From Clostridium rhizosphaerae (GTDB taxonomy: Bacteria; Bacillota; Clostridia; Clostridiales; Clostridiaceae), in the NCBI RefSeq assembly GCF_016765585.1, contig NZ_JAESWC010000002.1, forward strand, positions 124,001 to 188,000: 64,000 bases of DNA, given 5' to 3'. How positions within the stretch are numbered: the stretch's first letter is position 1; every line of letters begins with the position of its first letter. Below, piece after piece: positions 55,724-64,000 of this stretch. A program made the translations under genes and the position numbers. The notes under the pieces are model-generated. The model saw only the letters and a program-made list of their open reading frames with translations. It made no database searches and was not told where the DNA came from.

Positions 55724-55957
55724 TTATTCTTCAATATGCGATTTTATGTACTCAACTACATCGCTTACGATGCTAATTTTTTCAGCATCTTCATCTGGTA
55801 TCTCCATATCGAATTCACTTTCTAATGCCATAATTAATTCAACTATATCAAGAGAATCAGCACCTAAATCATCCATAAAGGAAGATTCCATGGAAATTTC
55901 GTCAGCATCTATTCCTAATTGATCTGATATTATATTTTTAACTTTTTCAAATATCAC
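55724..55957 (-). CDS. acpP: Acyl carrier protein
   Basis: 77 residues. The phosphopantetheine serine lies in [16 protein letters not shown]. It carries growing acyl chains in fatty acid synthesis and feeds PlsX. GTG at 55957 follows GGGAGGTG and gives the usual [10 protein letters not shown] start; the TTG at 55972 is upstream of the site. It lies 82 bp after plsX. Confidence 0.96.
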   Translation of the reverse strand: MIFEKVKNIISDQLGIDADEISMESSFMDDLGADSLDIVELIMALESEFDMEIPDEDAEKISIVSDVVEYIKSHIEE

Positions 55958-56039
55958 AATTTCACCTCCCAAATTTAAAGCTATACTTAGATAATATTAC
56001 ATAAAAAATCTAGCGTCAATATTTATAAATAAATTAGAA

Positions 56040-57053
56040 CTATAAATTTTCATTATTATCAATATCAAGTTTCTCTATTTCAGATTTAATTTTATCAATA
56101 ACTTTGTTATCGTAACATACTAAGGCTTGTTTAATAGCATTCTTAATCGCTTTCGCATTTGAACTTCCATGTGCTTTTATAACTATACCTTGTGCGCCTA
56201 AAAAAGCAGAACCGCCATATTCAGTATAATCAAAATCCTTTTTAAATTTATTAAAAACAGATTTTAATAGGAGCCCGCCTAATTTATTCTTAAAAGAAGA
56301 CATTATTTCCTCCTTTAGCATACCAAAAATAGTTGAGGCTACTCCTTCATAGGTTTTTAATATAGTGTTCCCAACGAATCCATCGCAAACAACAACGTTT
56401 GTTTCGCCTGATGGTACATCTCTAGGTTCTACGTTACCTATAAAATTAAAGTCAGTTTTTTTTAATAATTTATGCGTCTCTTTTGCAAGTTCATTGCCTT
56501 TTTCTTCTTCTGCACCAATGTTAACTAATCCTATAGATGGATTAACAGTCTTTAAAATATTTTCAAAATAAATTTTACCCATTAACGCGAACTGTAAAAG
56601 ATACAAAGGCTTACAATCAACATTAGCACCTGCATCTACAATCATAAACGGCGACTTTTTCCCAGGCATAATTGGAGCAAGAGCAACCCTCTTAATTCCT
56701 TTAATTCTTCCTATTAAAAGAGTAGCACCCGCCATAAGAGCACCAGTACTCCCAGCTGATAAAACTGCATCAGCCTCACCTGATTTAACTAGATTAAGAG
56801 CTTTAACTAAACTTGAATCTTTTTTCTTTTTTAAAGCCTTTACCGGTTCTTCATTTGGAGAAATAACTTCATTTGCATCTACTACCTTGATTTTATTCTT
56901 TGGATAATCATATAAACTTAATTTTTGTAATATCAAATCTTCTGGACCAGTTATAATAACATCAATATTAAATTCTTTTACAGCATCGACACACCCCTGG
57001 ATAACTGAATCAGGAGCAAAGTCTCCCCCCATACCATCAACAGCAATTTTCAT
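56040..57053 (-). CDS. plsX: Phosphate acyltransferase PlsX
   Basis: 337 residues. [14 protein letters not shown] and [14 protein letters not shown] are diagnostic. It makes acyl-phosphate from acyl-ACP for PlsY in phospholipid synthesis. No fapR gene precedes it, in contrast to Bacillus. The nearest ribosome binding site is a weak AGG held in a hairpin, with a stronger AAAGGA about 34 bases upstream (see hairpin feature). It follows the rpmF terminator. Confidence 0.96.
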   Translation of the reverse strand: MKIAVDGMGGDFAPDSVIQGCVDAVKEFNIDVIITGPEDLILQKLSLYDYPKNKIKVVDANEVISPNEEPVKALKKKKDSSLVKALNLVKSGEADAVLSAGSTGALMAGATLLIGRIKGIKRVALAPIMPGKKSPFMIVDAGANVDCKPLYLLQFALMGKIYFENILKTVNPSIGLVNIGAEEEKGNELAKETHKLLKKTDFNFIGNVEPRDVPSGETNVVVCDGFVGNTILKTYEGVASTIFGMLKEEIMSSFKNKLGGLLLKSVFNKFKKDFDYTEYGGSAFLGAQGIVIKAHGSSNAKAIKNAIKQALVCYDNKVIDKIKSEIEKLDIDNNENL

Positions 57054-57092
57054 AAAATTACCTGTAATTAAAACAGGATTTTCACATCCTTT
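57054..57092 (-). promoter_or_regulatory. Hairpin between a ribosome binding site and the plsX start
   Basis: On the minus strand AAAGGA (57087-57092) and TGTG precede AAAATCCTGT (57073-57082), which pairs with ACAGG and ATTTT (57054-57065, TA bulge). The ATG at 57053 follows immediately, so folding leaves AAAGGA only 4 bases from the start. Confidence 0.45.
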
Positions 57093-57162
57093 CTAGTTAT
57101 AAGAATAGTATTGTTTAATAAGAAGTATATTATACAATGCTTTGATTATCAATATAAACACT

Positions 57163-57196
57163 TAAAAAACAAGAGAAAGTCATATGACTTTCTCTT
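57163..57196 (-). terminator. Terminator of DUF177-rpmF
   Basis: A 26-base perfect palindrome, AAGAGAAAGTCAT (57171-57183) with its complement (57184-57196), followed on the minus strand by GTTTTTTAAG. Confidence 0.85.
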
Positions 57197-57200
57197 TTAA

Positions 57201-57383
57201 TTATTTCTCTGATGCAACTACTTCTTTACCTTTGTAATATCCACAGTTCTTGCATACTCTATGAGCAAGTTTCATCTCATGGCACTGAGGACATTCAACT
57301 ATTCCTGGAAGGCTCAATTTAAATGTTTGCGCTCTTCTGGAATCTCTTCTAGATTTAGAAAATCTTCTTGCAGGATTTCCCAC
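57201..57383 (-). CDS. rpmF: 50S ribosomal protein L32
   Basis: 60 residues. [11 protein letters not shown] and the zinc ribbon CPQC...CKNC (C+ form) identify L32. GTG at 57383 is 8 bases after GGAGG; the GTG at 57392 is inside that site. It lies 13 bp after the DUF177 gene, the conserved pairing. Confidence 0.95.
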   Translation of the reverse strand: MGNPARRFSKSRRDSRRAQTFKLSLPGIVECPQCHEMKLAHRVCKNCGYYKGKEVVASEK

Positions 57384-57396
57384 TATCAACACCTCC

Positions 57397-57897
57397 TTAA
57401 TCAGCAGAAAACAAATCTTTCAACTTAGCAAATCTAGGGTCAATATCATCTTTTTCACAACTACAAGATGTATCGTTTAAGTTTATACCACAATGCTGGC
57501 ATAATCCCTTACAATCTTCATTACACAATTTTTTAATTGGTAAAGATAAAATGATATTGTTTTTAACTATATTCGTGATATCAATAGTATCACCATCAAT
57601 AAAAATGATTTCATCATCTTTATTATCAAAATTAGTTGAAAATTCTTCGTGAATCAAGATATCCACATCGTGATTAAAATTAACCAGACATCTAGAACAT
57701 GGTAAGCTTATTTTTGTAATAATTTCACCATCTAAAGTAATAATGTCTCCAGTTAAATGTAATTCACCTTCTAAAGTTACAGGCTTTAGAAACTCAATTT
57801 TTTCTCTATCATCATAAAAATTTTCTTCGTCATAAACTAAATGCACTTCTTTTCTTGAAACTTTTTTCTTAATTAAATCTGCTACATCAACTATCAT
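57397..57897 (-). CDS. DUF177 (YceD) family protein
   Basis: 166 residues. The hallmark C-x2-C in SLPCSRCL and the C-terminal [13 protein letters not shown] pattern are present. DUF177/YceD proteins are encoded next to rpmF in most bacteria and are linked to 23S rRNA or L32 assembly; the role is not settled. GAGGTGAG precedes the ATG. It is the first gene of a unit with a strong promoter. Confidence 0.93.
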   Translation of the reverse strand: MIVDVADLIKKKVSRKEVHLVYDEENFYDDREKIEFLKPVTLEGELHLTGDIITLDGEIITKISLPCSRCLVNFNHDVDILIHEEFSTNFDNKDDEIIFIDGDTIDITNIVKNNIILSLPIKKLCNEDCKGLCQHCGINLNDTSCSCEKDDIDPRFAKLKDLFSAD

Positions 57898-57927
57898 AGT
57901 CTCACCTCAATGCATTAGCCACAATTT

Positions 57928-57956
57928 ATTATATAAACATCCATATTAAAAGTCAA
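57928..57956 (-). promoter_or_regulatory. Promoter of DUF177-rpmF
   Basis: TTGACT (57951-57956), 17 bp, TATAAT (57928-57933) on the minus strand, about 30 bp before the gene. Confidence 0.75.
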
Positions 57957-57991
57957 GCTGAAAATGAATTTTAAGTATAATTTTGTAAAAA

Positions 57992-59188
57992 CTATTTAAC
58001 TAGTTCTTTTACATCTCTAGCAATCATAAGTTCTTCATCTGTAGGAATTACAAACACTTTCACCTTTGATCCTTCAACACTTATTTCTACTGCTTTACCT
58101 CTAACTTTATTTTTCTCTTTATCAAGTTTTATTCCTAGATAGTCTAAACCTTCACAGATAGCTTCTCTAGTCTCTGGTGAATTTTCACCAAGTCCAGCGG
58201 TAAATACAACACAGTCAACACCGTTCATAACAGCAGCATAAGAACCTATAAACTTCTTAACTTTATAATGGAATACATCTAAAGCAAGCTCAGCTCTCTT
58301 ATTATCTTCTTTCCACGCAGCATCTTCTATGTCTCTAAAGTCACTGCTTACACCTGATATTCCGTATACACCTGACTTTTTATTTATAACGTCGTTTACT
58401 TCATCTATTGAGTAATTTAATTCCTTCATAAGGAAAGTAACTATAGCTGGGTCAATACTTCCAGATCTAGTTCCCATAGCTATACCTTCAAGAGGAGTAA
58501 ATCCCATACTTGTTTCAATTGACTTTCCATCTTTAATAGCTGCAATACTAGCACCATTTCCAAGATGGCAAGTAATAACCTTTAAGTTTTTTAAGTCATC
58601 ATTCATTAATTCAGCTACTTTTGAAGCTACATATCTATGAGATGTACCATGGAAACCATATTTTCTTATTCCGTGTTCTGTATACAACTCATATGGCAGA
58701 GGATAAATATATGCATATTCAGGTATAGTCTGATGGAAAGCGGTATCGAACACAGCTACCATTGGAGTAGTTGGCATAAGTTCTTTGCACGCATTAATAC
58801 CTGTAATATTAGGTGGATTATGTAATGGAGCCAACTTAGAACATTCATCTAAAGCTTTCATAACTTCATCATCTATTAATACTGAATTAGAATACTTTTC
58901 TCCACCGTGTACAACTCTATGACCAACAGCAGAAATTTCAGACATATCTTTTATAACACCATTAGTACTATCAACTAAAGCTCCAAGTACTAATTTTATA
59001 GCTTCTTTATGATTAGCCATTGGTTGCTTTATTATATACTTTTCTCTTCCTTCAACCTTTTGAGTTAATATGGAACCTTCAATACCAATTCTCTCAACTA
59101 GTCCTTTTGCAAGTACAACTTCACCCTTCATATCAATAAGCTGATATTTTAGTGATGAACTACCACAATTTACAACAAGTACATTCAC
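57992..59188 (-). CDS. ackA: Acetate kinase
   Basis: 398 residues. [14 protein letters not shown], the VVHGGEKYS and [19 protein letters not shown] blocks, the [15 protein letters not shown] phosphate loop and [13 protein letters not shown] are present. It makes ATP and acetate from acetyl phosphate. It lies 18 bp after pta; the pair forms the acetate energy pathway typical of anaerobic clostridia. Confidence 0.98.
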   Translation of the reverse strand: MNVLVVNCGSSSLKYQLIDMKGEVVLAKGLVERIGIEGSILTQKVEGREKYIIKQPMANHKEAIKLVLGALVDSTNGVIKDMSEISAVGHRVVHGGEKYSNSVLIDDEVMKALDECSKLAPLHNPPNITGINACKELMPTTPMVAVFDTAFHQTIPEYAYIYPLPYELYTEHGIRKYGFHGTSHRYVASKVAELMNDDLKNLKVITCHLGNGASIAAIKDGKSIETSMGFTPLEGIAMGTRSGSIDPAIVTFLMKELNYSIDEVNDVINKKSGVYGISGVSSDFRDIEDAAWKEDNKRAELALDVFHYKVKKFIGSYAAVMNGVDCVVFTAGLGENSPETREAICEGLDYLGIKLDKEKNKVRGKAVEISVEGSKVKVFVIPTDEELMIARDVKELVK

Positions 59189-59206
59189 TTCTAATTCCTC
59201 CTTAAA

Positions 59207-60208
59207 TTATACATTCTTTTGTGCTTGAACAGCAGTAACAGCAACAACATTAACTATATCTTCTGCACTGCATCCTCTTGATAAGTCATTAATTGGTTTT
59301 GCAAAGCCTTGGCAAACTGGACCGATAGCTTCAGCATTTGCAAGTCTTTGAACTAATTTATATCCTATATTTCCAGCCTGTAAATCAGGGAATATTAAAA
59401 CGTTAGCTTGACCTGCTACTGTACTTCCAGGCGCTTTCTGGTCAGCTACTTTTTTAACTAAAGCAGCATCTAACTGTAATTCTCCATCAATCTGTAAATC
59501 AGGTCTTAATTCTTTTGCTATCTCTGTAGCTTTACTTACCTTATCAACTAATTCATTTGCTGCGCTACCTTTGGTAGAGAAAGATAACATAGCAACTTTA
59601 GGATCCATATTGCAAAGATTTTTAGCTGTTTCAGCAGTTGAAATTGCAATAGCAGCTAATTGTTCAGCAGTTGGGTTTGGATTAACAGCACAGTCTGAAA
59701 AAATGAACATTCCATTGTCTCCATACTCGCAGTTTGGAACAAGCATAATGAAGAAACTTGAAACTGTTGATATACCAGGTGCTGTTTTGATTATTTGAAG
59801 GCCTGGTCTTAATAAATCTCCTGTTGTATGAACAGCTCCTGATACTAATCCATCAGCATCACCAAGTTTTACCATCATTGTACCAAAGTACATAGGATCT
59901 TCAATTGTTTTTTCAGCTTTTTCTAAAGTTACGCCTTTGCTTTTTCTAAGCTCATAAAACCCATTAGCGTACAATTGTTTACTTTCAGATGTTTGAGGAT
60001 CAACAATCTTTATACCATTAATGTCAACACCTAAATTTTTAGCTTTATTTTTAATTTTTTCAATGTTTCCTAATAATATTAAATCCGCCAGTCCTTCTTT
60101 TTTTATCATAGCACTAGCTAAAATAGTTCTGTCTTCTTCTCCTTCAGGAAGTACAATTCTCTTTACATCAGACTTTGCCATTTTCCAAAATTCTTTCATA
60201 AGTTCCAT
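59207..60208 (-). CDS. pta: Phosphate acetyltransferase
   Basis: 333 residues, the short single-domain Pta. IVLPEGEEDRTILASA, GLVSGAVHTTGDLLRP and ANVLIFPDLQAGNIGYKL are diagnostic. It converts acetyl-CoA and phosphate to acetyl phosphate. The open frame runs to 60319, but GGGAG stands 8 bases before the ATG at 60208 and the family start is there. Its promoter region is divergent from tmcAL. Confidence 0.96.
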   Translation of the reverse strand: MELMKEFWKMAKSDVKRIVLPEGEEDRTILASAMIKKEGLADLILLGNIEKIKNKAKNLGVDINGIKIVDPQTSESKQLYANGFYELRKSKGVTLEKAEKTIEDPMYFGTMMVKLGDADGLVSGAVHTTGDLLRPGLQIIKTAPGISTVSSFFIMLVPNCEYGDNGMFIFSDCAVNPNPTAEQLAAIAISTAETAKNLCNMDPKVAMLSFSTKGSAANELVDKVSKATEIAKELRPDLQIDGELQLDAALVKKVADQKAPGSTVAGQANVLIFPDLQAGNIGYKLVQRLANAEAIGPVCQGFAKPINDLSRGCSAEDIVNVVAVTAVQAQKNV

Positions 60209-60255
60209 AACTATTTCTCCCTTCTGTATTATACAATACATATACACCATATATA

Positions 60256-60285
60256 ATAATAACTCATATATAATGTGTTTTTCAA
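60256..60285 (-). promoter_or_regulatory. Possible promoter of pta-ackA
   Basis: TTGAAA (60280-60285), 18 bp, TATTAT (60256-60261) on the minus strand, about 50 bp before pta. Confidence 0.45.
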
Positions 60286-60335
60286 TAAAAACATAAAATA
60301 TTTCCACATAATAAGTCAAATCTGTGTAAAAATAT

Positions 60336-60364
60336 TTGAATTTAATAGAATATTAGTGTATAAG
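60336..60364 (+). promoter_or_regulatory. Possible promoter of tmcAL-ylbJ
   Basis: TTGAAT (60336-60341), 17 bp, TATAAG (60359-60364) on the plus strand, 36 bp before the tmcAL ATG. Confidence 0.45.
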
Positions 60365-60399
60365 ATAATTTATACACTATATAGAGAGGTAGTGATTTA

Positions 60400-61614
60400 A
60401 TGAAAATATCTTCTATAATCTCCGAATATAATCCGCTTCATAAAGGACATATATATCATATTAATAAAACTAAAGAAATATCTAGTTCAGAAGGTATTAT
60501 CTGCATAATGAGCGGTAATTATGTACAAAGGGGAGTTCCAGCAATAATTGATAAATGGAGCCGAGCTAGAGCTGCCTTACAGTGTGGAGTGGACTTAGTA
60601 ATAGAACTTCCTGCAGTATATAGCCTCTCATCTGCTGAGTTCTTTGCTTTTGGAGCAGTAAGCCTGCTTGATAGTTTAGGAGTAGTAGATACAATTAGCT
60701 TTGGAAGCGAACTTGGAGAAATTGAATTTATTAAAACAGTATCAAAAATACTTTTAGAAGAGCCTGAAGATTTTAATAAGAATTTAAAAGAATATTTATC
60801 TAAAGGATATGCTTACCCAAATTCTAGAAGTAGGGCTATAATCGATTACTTAAATACAATTAATCAAAATACAACAGAAACAGAAAGCATTCTTAATTCT
60901 TCAAATAATATTTTAGCTATTGAATATTGCAAAAGTTTATTAAAACTTAACAGCCCTATAAAGCCTATTACTGTAAAAAGAGAAGGAGGTGCATATAATA
61001 GCACTAGTCTTAATGAAGTGTTTTCAAGTGCTACATCAATCAGAAAATATTTAAAAGAACATAACAATATTGATGAACTTAATAATCATATTCCAGAAGG
61101 AACCTTACAAGCTATAAAAAAATATGAATCTGCCAATTATCCTCTTGTTCATGAGGACTATATGTTTCCTTTTATAAAATACAAATGTTTTACTGATAAA
61201 AATAATATTTCTAATATTCCAGATGCTTCCGAAGGAATAGATAATAGAATTTATAAGCTTATAAGCTCATCTGAAAACTATAGCGAACTAGTTAGCAAAA
61301 TTAAAAGTAAAAGATATACATATACCCGTATAAGCAGGATATTATGTCAATACTTTATTGGATTTGAACATTTTGATTCACATAGACTTAGAACTGAATC
61401 TTGCCCTTATGCTAGAGTTCTTGGTTTCAATGAAACTGGTATGAAAATCCTTAAACATATTAAAGGCAACTCATCGATACCAATATACACAAAGCTTCCA
61501 AGAGATTTGGATGATTGCTTAAAATTAGACATTCAAGCAACTAACTCATATAGTCTAATAAATAATTTTATATCTCCTTTCAGTGATTATTTAATAAATC
61601 CAATAAAGCTGTAG
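60400..61614 (+). CDS. tmcAL: tRNA(Met) cytidine acetate ligase
   Basis: 404 residues. N-terminal SEYNPLHKGHIYHI is the nucleotidyltransferase motif; MSGNYVQRGVPAIIDKW and a C-terminal domain follow. TmcAL (YlbM) activates acetate with ATP and forms N4-acetylcytidine at the wobble base of elongator tRNA-Met. It faces away from pta, so two acetate-using pathways share an intergenic region. GAGAGG lies 10 bases before the ATG. Confidence 0.93.
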   Translation: MKISSIISEYNPLHKGHIYHINKTKEISSSEGIICIMSGNYVQRGVPAIIDKWSRARAALQCGVDLVIELPAVYSLSSAEFFAFGAVSLLDSLGVVDTISFGSELGEIEFIKTVSKILLEEPEDFNKNLKEYLSKGYAYPNSRSRAIIDYLNTINQNTTETESILNSSNNILAIEYCKSLLKLNSPIKPITVKREGGAYNSTSLNEVFSSATSIRKYLKEHNNIDELNNHIPEGTLQAIKKYESANYPLVHEDYMFPFIKYKCFTDKNNISNIPDASEGIDNRIYKLISSSENYSELVSKIKSKRYTYTRISRILCQYFIGFEHFDSHRLRTESCPYARVLGFNETGMKILKHIKGNSSIPIYTKLPRDLDDCLKLDIQATNSYSLINNFISPFSDYLINPIKL

Positions 61615-61682
61615 TAATAATAATTAATTCAAGTAAATAAATATACTATTAAAAGAATTAATTACAAATAGGAGATTTAAAA

Positions 61683-62846
61683 TTGAAATTACTACTCTAT
61701 TTAATTTTCTTACTCATTTTTATTTTTGTATATAAACTGATAAAAACCATGAATAGAAGTGTAGTGGCAACTTGTATATGCACTCTGCTAATCATACAAA
61801 TAATACTTACACCAAAGCTTTGTCTAGATTCAGCTGTTATAGGAGTTAGACTGTTTGTAGAAAAGGTATTTCCATCATTATTTCCATTTTTAGTAGTATC
61901 AAGTATTATGATGAATTATGACGGAATTGAAATTTATTCAAAGATGCTAGGTAAGTTTCTTTGCAAACCAATTAGGCTTCCAATACAGTGTACTTTCGTA
62001 ATAATAGTTAGTATTCTTTGCGGATACCCTCTTGGAGCAAAATATGCATGTGACATATACGAACAAGGGTTAATCGATTTAAAAACCTGCCAGAGATTAA
62101 TAAACATTGCGTCAAATACTAGTCCCCTATTTGCTATAGGTTCTGTAGGAACAGCTATGTTAGGAAGTAGTTATATAGGATATATATTATTAATTTCAAA
62201 TTATCTTTCTTGCTTTATTATGGGGATACTGCTTCCCGGTAAATCTATAAGCGAAAAAGAAGTACATAATATTATAAAAGATAACAATAAAAATATAGGA
62301 AACATAGTAAAACATAGTGTTGAGAATTCAATTACTACTTGTTTATCCATCGGAGGCTTTGTTATATTATTTAGTGTTATTACAAACATGATAAAAAGCA
62401 ATATCTTGTTTGATATTGCTGTTAGAAATATTAATATAATAACAAATATAAATAAAGAATTAATATCAGGATTCTTACTAGGCTTAATAGAGATGACCAA
62501 TGGTTGCTATATACTTTCCATTGCATCCATAGATATGTACATTAAAGTTATAGCAATTAGTTTTTTATTAGCATTTAGTGGGCTGTCGATTATATCACAA
62601 GTTCATTCGTTTACATATAAATACAACTTATCCATGAAAAAATATATATTTAGAAAATTGATACAGGGATGCATAGGTTCGGCTATATCGATCGTTATAT
62701 ACAAATTCCCTTTATTTAATTTTTCTGTGCAAACTTTTAATTCACAACACTTTAATAGCCTCAACATATATATAATTTTTGGCTTAATATTATTAATGAT
62801 GCCATATATTTTAAACAGATTCCGCAGACTATTTCATGCCTCTTAA
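61683..62846 (+). CDS. ylbJ: Sporulation integral membrane protein YlbJ
   Basis: 387 residues with about eight membrane helices. The block SLFPFLVVSSIMMNY and GYPLGAKYACDIYEQG belong to the YlbJ family of nucleoside-recognition (Gate-domain) proteins needed for spore cortex formation in Bacillus. The start is TTG, 8 bases after GGAG. It lies 68 bp after tmcAL and its end overlaps the convergent coiled-coil gene by 18 bases. Confidence 0.88.
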   Translation: MKLLLYLIFLLIFIFVYKLIKTMNRSVVATCICTLLIIQIILTPKLCLDSAVIGVRLFVEKVFPSLFPFLVVSSIMMNYDGIEIYSKMLGKFLCKPIRLPIQCTFVIIVSILCGYPLGAKYACDIYEQGLIDLKTCQRLINIASNTSPLFAIGSVGTAMLGSSYIGYILLISNYLSCFIMGILLPGKSISEKEVHNIIKDNNKNIGNIVKHSVENSITTCLSIGGFVILFSVITNMIKSNILFDIAVRNINIITNINKELISGFLLGLIEMTNGCYILSIASIDMYIKVIAISFLLAFSGLSIISQVHSFTYKYNLSMKKYIFRKLIQGCIGSAISIVIYKFPLFNFSVQTFNSQHFNSLNIYIIFGLILLMMPYILNRFRRLFHAS

Positions 62847-63353
62847 CTCTTTAATATTTTCACGTATAGTATCTAGGTCATTACCTACTTCGTTATTTAA
62901 AGAGATCATGAATTCTTCAACTTGTTTCTTTATATTTAATATCATAGCTTGACCTTTTTCATTTATTTCTTTTTCAAGCTGGCACAGTATTTCATCCGCA
63001 TAATCTCTCGCACCTAAGCGCATAGCCTTTGCATCTCTTTGAGCTGAAGCTATTATCTCTTCAGCTCTTACTTTTGCTTCTTTACTTATATCATGATTTT
63101 CTATTTGTTTTTTTAGCATATCTATGCTTTCTTTTTTTAAGGTTGTTGCTTCTTCTAATACTTCACCAAGTATTCTTTCCTTTTCTTCAACAATCCACTG
63201 AGCCTTCTTAAATTCATCAGGTAAATAATTAATAATTTGATCTAATATATTTAATACTTCCTTTTTATCTACAAGGATTTTACCTGTTACTGGAACCTTT
63301 GAAGATGTCTCAAATATCTCTTGGAGATACTCCAGTAATTTTATAACTTCCAT
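62829..63353 (-). CDS. Coiled-coil protein of unknown function, next to coaD
   Basis: 174 residues, mostly helical and charged (about 60-160), without membrane segments. The pattern ([35 protein letters not shown]-like stretches) resembles V-type ATPase subunit E/H or DivIVA-like stalks, but I recognise no specific family. Such proteins are common between coaD and ylbJ in Clostridia. Its start lies inside the coaD 3' end (44-base overlap) and its stop lies inside ylbJ on the other strand. Confidence 0.8.
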   Translation of the reverse strand: MEVIKLLEYLQEIFETSSKVPVTGKILVDKKEVLNILDQIINYLPDEFKKAQWIVEEKERILGEVLEEATTLKKESIDMLKKQIENHDISKEAKVRAEEIIASAQRDAKAMRLGARDYADEILCQLEKEINEKGQAMILNIKKQVEEFMISLNNEVGNDLDTIRENIKELRGMK

Positions 63354-63846
63354 ATCCCTTTTCCCCCATGTTATTTATTTTTTTTGTTATATCATCAATG
63401 ATATCATTTGGAACTAAATCTTTGATACATCCTCCAAATTGAGCTACTTGTTTTACTGAAGATGAACTTAGATAAGAGTATTTAGCATTTGTCATCATAA
63501 ATACTGTTTCAATATTAGGATCCAGCTTATTATTCATTAAAGCCATTTGAAATTCATATTCAAAATCAGAAACAGCACGAAGTCCTTTCACAATAACACT
63601 AGATTCGGTTTGCTTCATAAAATTTATTAATAATCCGCTAAAACCCTCAACTCTAATATTATTAAACTTACTAACGCACTTTTTTATTAGCATGACCCTT
63701 TCATTAATATCAAATAACCCTTTTTTATCAGGATTAACTAAAACTGCTACTATCACTTCATCAAAAACTTTAGCCGCCCTTTCAATTATGTCTAAATGTC
63801 CATTAGTTATGGGGTCAAAACTTCCCGGGTATACTGCCCTTTTCAT
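63310..63846 (-). CDS. coaD: Phosphopantetheine adenylyltransferase
   Basis: 178 residues. [18 protein letters not shown] and the C-terminal [17 protein letters not shown] are diagnostic. It adenylates 4'-phosphopantetheine in CoA synthesis. The family is usually near 160 residues; the extra C-terminal tail (about 18 residues) overlaps the next gene. ATG at 63846 (5 bases after GGAGG) gives the standard [12 protein letters not shown] start; an ATG one codon earlier is possible. Confidence 0.95.
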   Translation of the reverse strand: MKRAVYPGSFDPITNGHLDIIERAAKVFDEVIVAVLVNPDKKGLFDINERVMLIKKCVSKFNNIRVEGFSGLLINFMKQTESSVIVKGLRAVSDFEYEFQMALMNNKLDPNIETVFMMTNAKYSYLSSSSVKQVAQFGGCIKDLVPNDIIDDITKKINNMGEKGYGSYKITGVSPRDI

Positions 63847-63857
63847 CATATCCTCCT

Positions 63858-64000
63858 TTAAAAGGTAGAATCAGTAAAACCATAAAAACATACGGTTGTA
63901 TTTCCATATTTTCTATAATCAAATAAAGTAATCTTATCGTTACCTTTATATATTTCTTCAGAACTATCTATTTTTGACACTATTAAGCCATCTTTTTCTA
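63858..64000 (-). CDS. rsmD: RsmD 16S rRNA methyltransferase, C-terminal fragment
   Basis: The minus strand is open from the window edge to a TAA at 63858. The last 47 codons contain [32 protein letters not shown] and end FTDSTF. This matches the C-terminal strand of RsmD, which typically reads GLIVVEHDKK then YRKYGxTxIxFY. RsmD makes m2G966 in 16S rRNA and is normally directly upstream of coaD. The SAM-binding part is outside the window. Confidence 0.75.
   Translation of the reverse strand, partial: EKDGLIVSKIDSSEEIYKGNDKITLFDYRKYGNTTVCFYGFTDSTF

Noticed and set aside
57072-57089. Five-codon ORF (GTG to TAA) in the plsX leader as a leader peptide
   Set aside because: The Shine-Dalgarno to GTG spacing is only 1-2 bases, too short for good initiation; the hairpin explanation fits better.
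60209-60319. N-terminal extension of pta (37 residues, hydrophobic)
   Set aside because: It is AT-rich leader sequence; the ribosome binding site and homology support the ATG at 60208.
1-64000. CRISPR arrays, insertion sequences, prophage, tRNA and rRNA genes
   Set aside because: No evenly spaced repeats, transposase ORFs, structural phage genes, cloverleaf sequences or rRNA segments were seen on reading both strands.

Overview
The window is a compact, AT-rich stretch of chromosome from a spore-forming member of the Clostridia. This is inferred from the gene set (two spoVS genes, ylbJ, a ymxH-type gene, a spoIIIE/ftsK translocase, codY, tmcAL, rny, the pta-ackA pair) and from a gene order that follows the conserved Firmicutes core. 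I cannot name the genus from sequence alone. Almost every gene lies on the minus strand. The exceptions are the Cys-rich gene at 212, the DUF378 gene at 2359, the YraN gene at 42058 and the tmcAL-ylbJ pair at 60400-62846. No tRNA, rRNA, insertion sequence, prophage or CRISPR array was found.

Layout from left to right. 1-2565: the 5' end of lexA, a divergent Cys-rich gene sharing a LexA box with it, a tyrosine recombinase with an extra N-terminal HTH region, a GC-richer fold-rich intergenic island, and a DUF378 membrane protein. 2622-5479: HPr, a PTS IIA(Glc)-type protein, an aminotransferase and a PHP phosphoesterase. 5624-14001: spoVS, rny, recA (own LexA-boxed promoter), pgsA, rimO, ftsK/spoIIIE and a TepA/ClpP-like protease. 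14064-19932: dapG, ymxH-like, dut, an M16 peptidase, pnp and rpsO. 20060-27426: the rimP-nusA-rnpM-L7Ae-infB-rbfA-nrnA-truB-ribF translation/RNA cluster. 27712-36839: isoprenoid, envelope and translation genes (ispG, rseP, dxr, cdsA, uppS, frr, pyrH, tsf, rpsB) and codY. 37042-46939: topA, dprA, comM, YraN, rnhB, rbgA, lepB, rplS, trmD, rimM, khpA and rpsP. 46966-53395: ffh, ylxM, ftsY, smc and a 31-residue membrane peptide gene. 53507-64000: a second spoVS, a radical SAM protein, rnc, acpP, plsX, rpmF, DUF177, ackA, pta, tmcAL, ylbJ, a coiled-coil protein, coaD and the 3' end of rsmD.

The genes combine ribosome assembly and translation (rpsO, rpsB, rplS, rpsP, rpmF, tsf, frr, infB, rimM, rimP, rbfA, rbgA, trmD, truB, rimO), RNA decay (rny, pnp, rnc, nrnA), SRP targeting (ffh, ylxM, ftsY, lepB), phospholipid and isoprenoid synthesis (plsX, acpP, cdsA, pgsA, dxr, ispG, uppS), chromosome maintenance (recA, smc, ftsK, topA, dprA, rnhB) and acetate energy metabolism (pta, ackA). 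About 20 intrinsic terminators and many sigma-A promoters with 16-18 bp spacers divide the region into short transcription units. Three ribosomal protein genes (rpsO, rpsB, rplS) have structured 5' leaders.

Most of the window is ordinary housekeeping DNA and I see no obvious new multi-gene system. The best leads are: the pseudoknot-capable intergenic RNA candidate near 2173-2290; the Cys-rich gene sharing a LexA operator with lexA; sigma-H-like promoters before spoVS and ftsK/spoIIIE; hairpin-bridged ribosome binding sites before topA and plsX; interleaved stems between rpsB and tsf; and a ylxM promoter whose -35 lies inside the preceding terminator.
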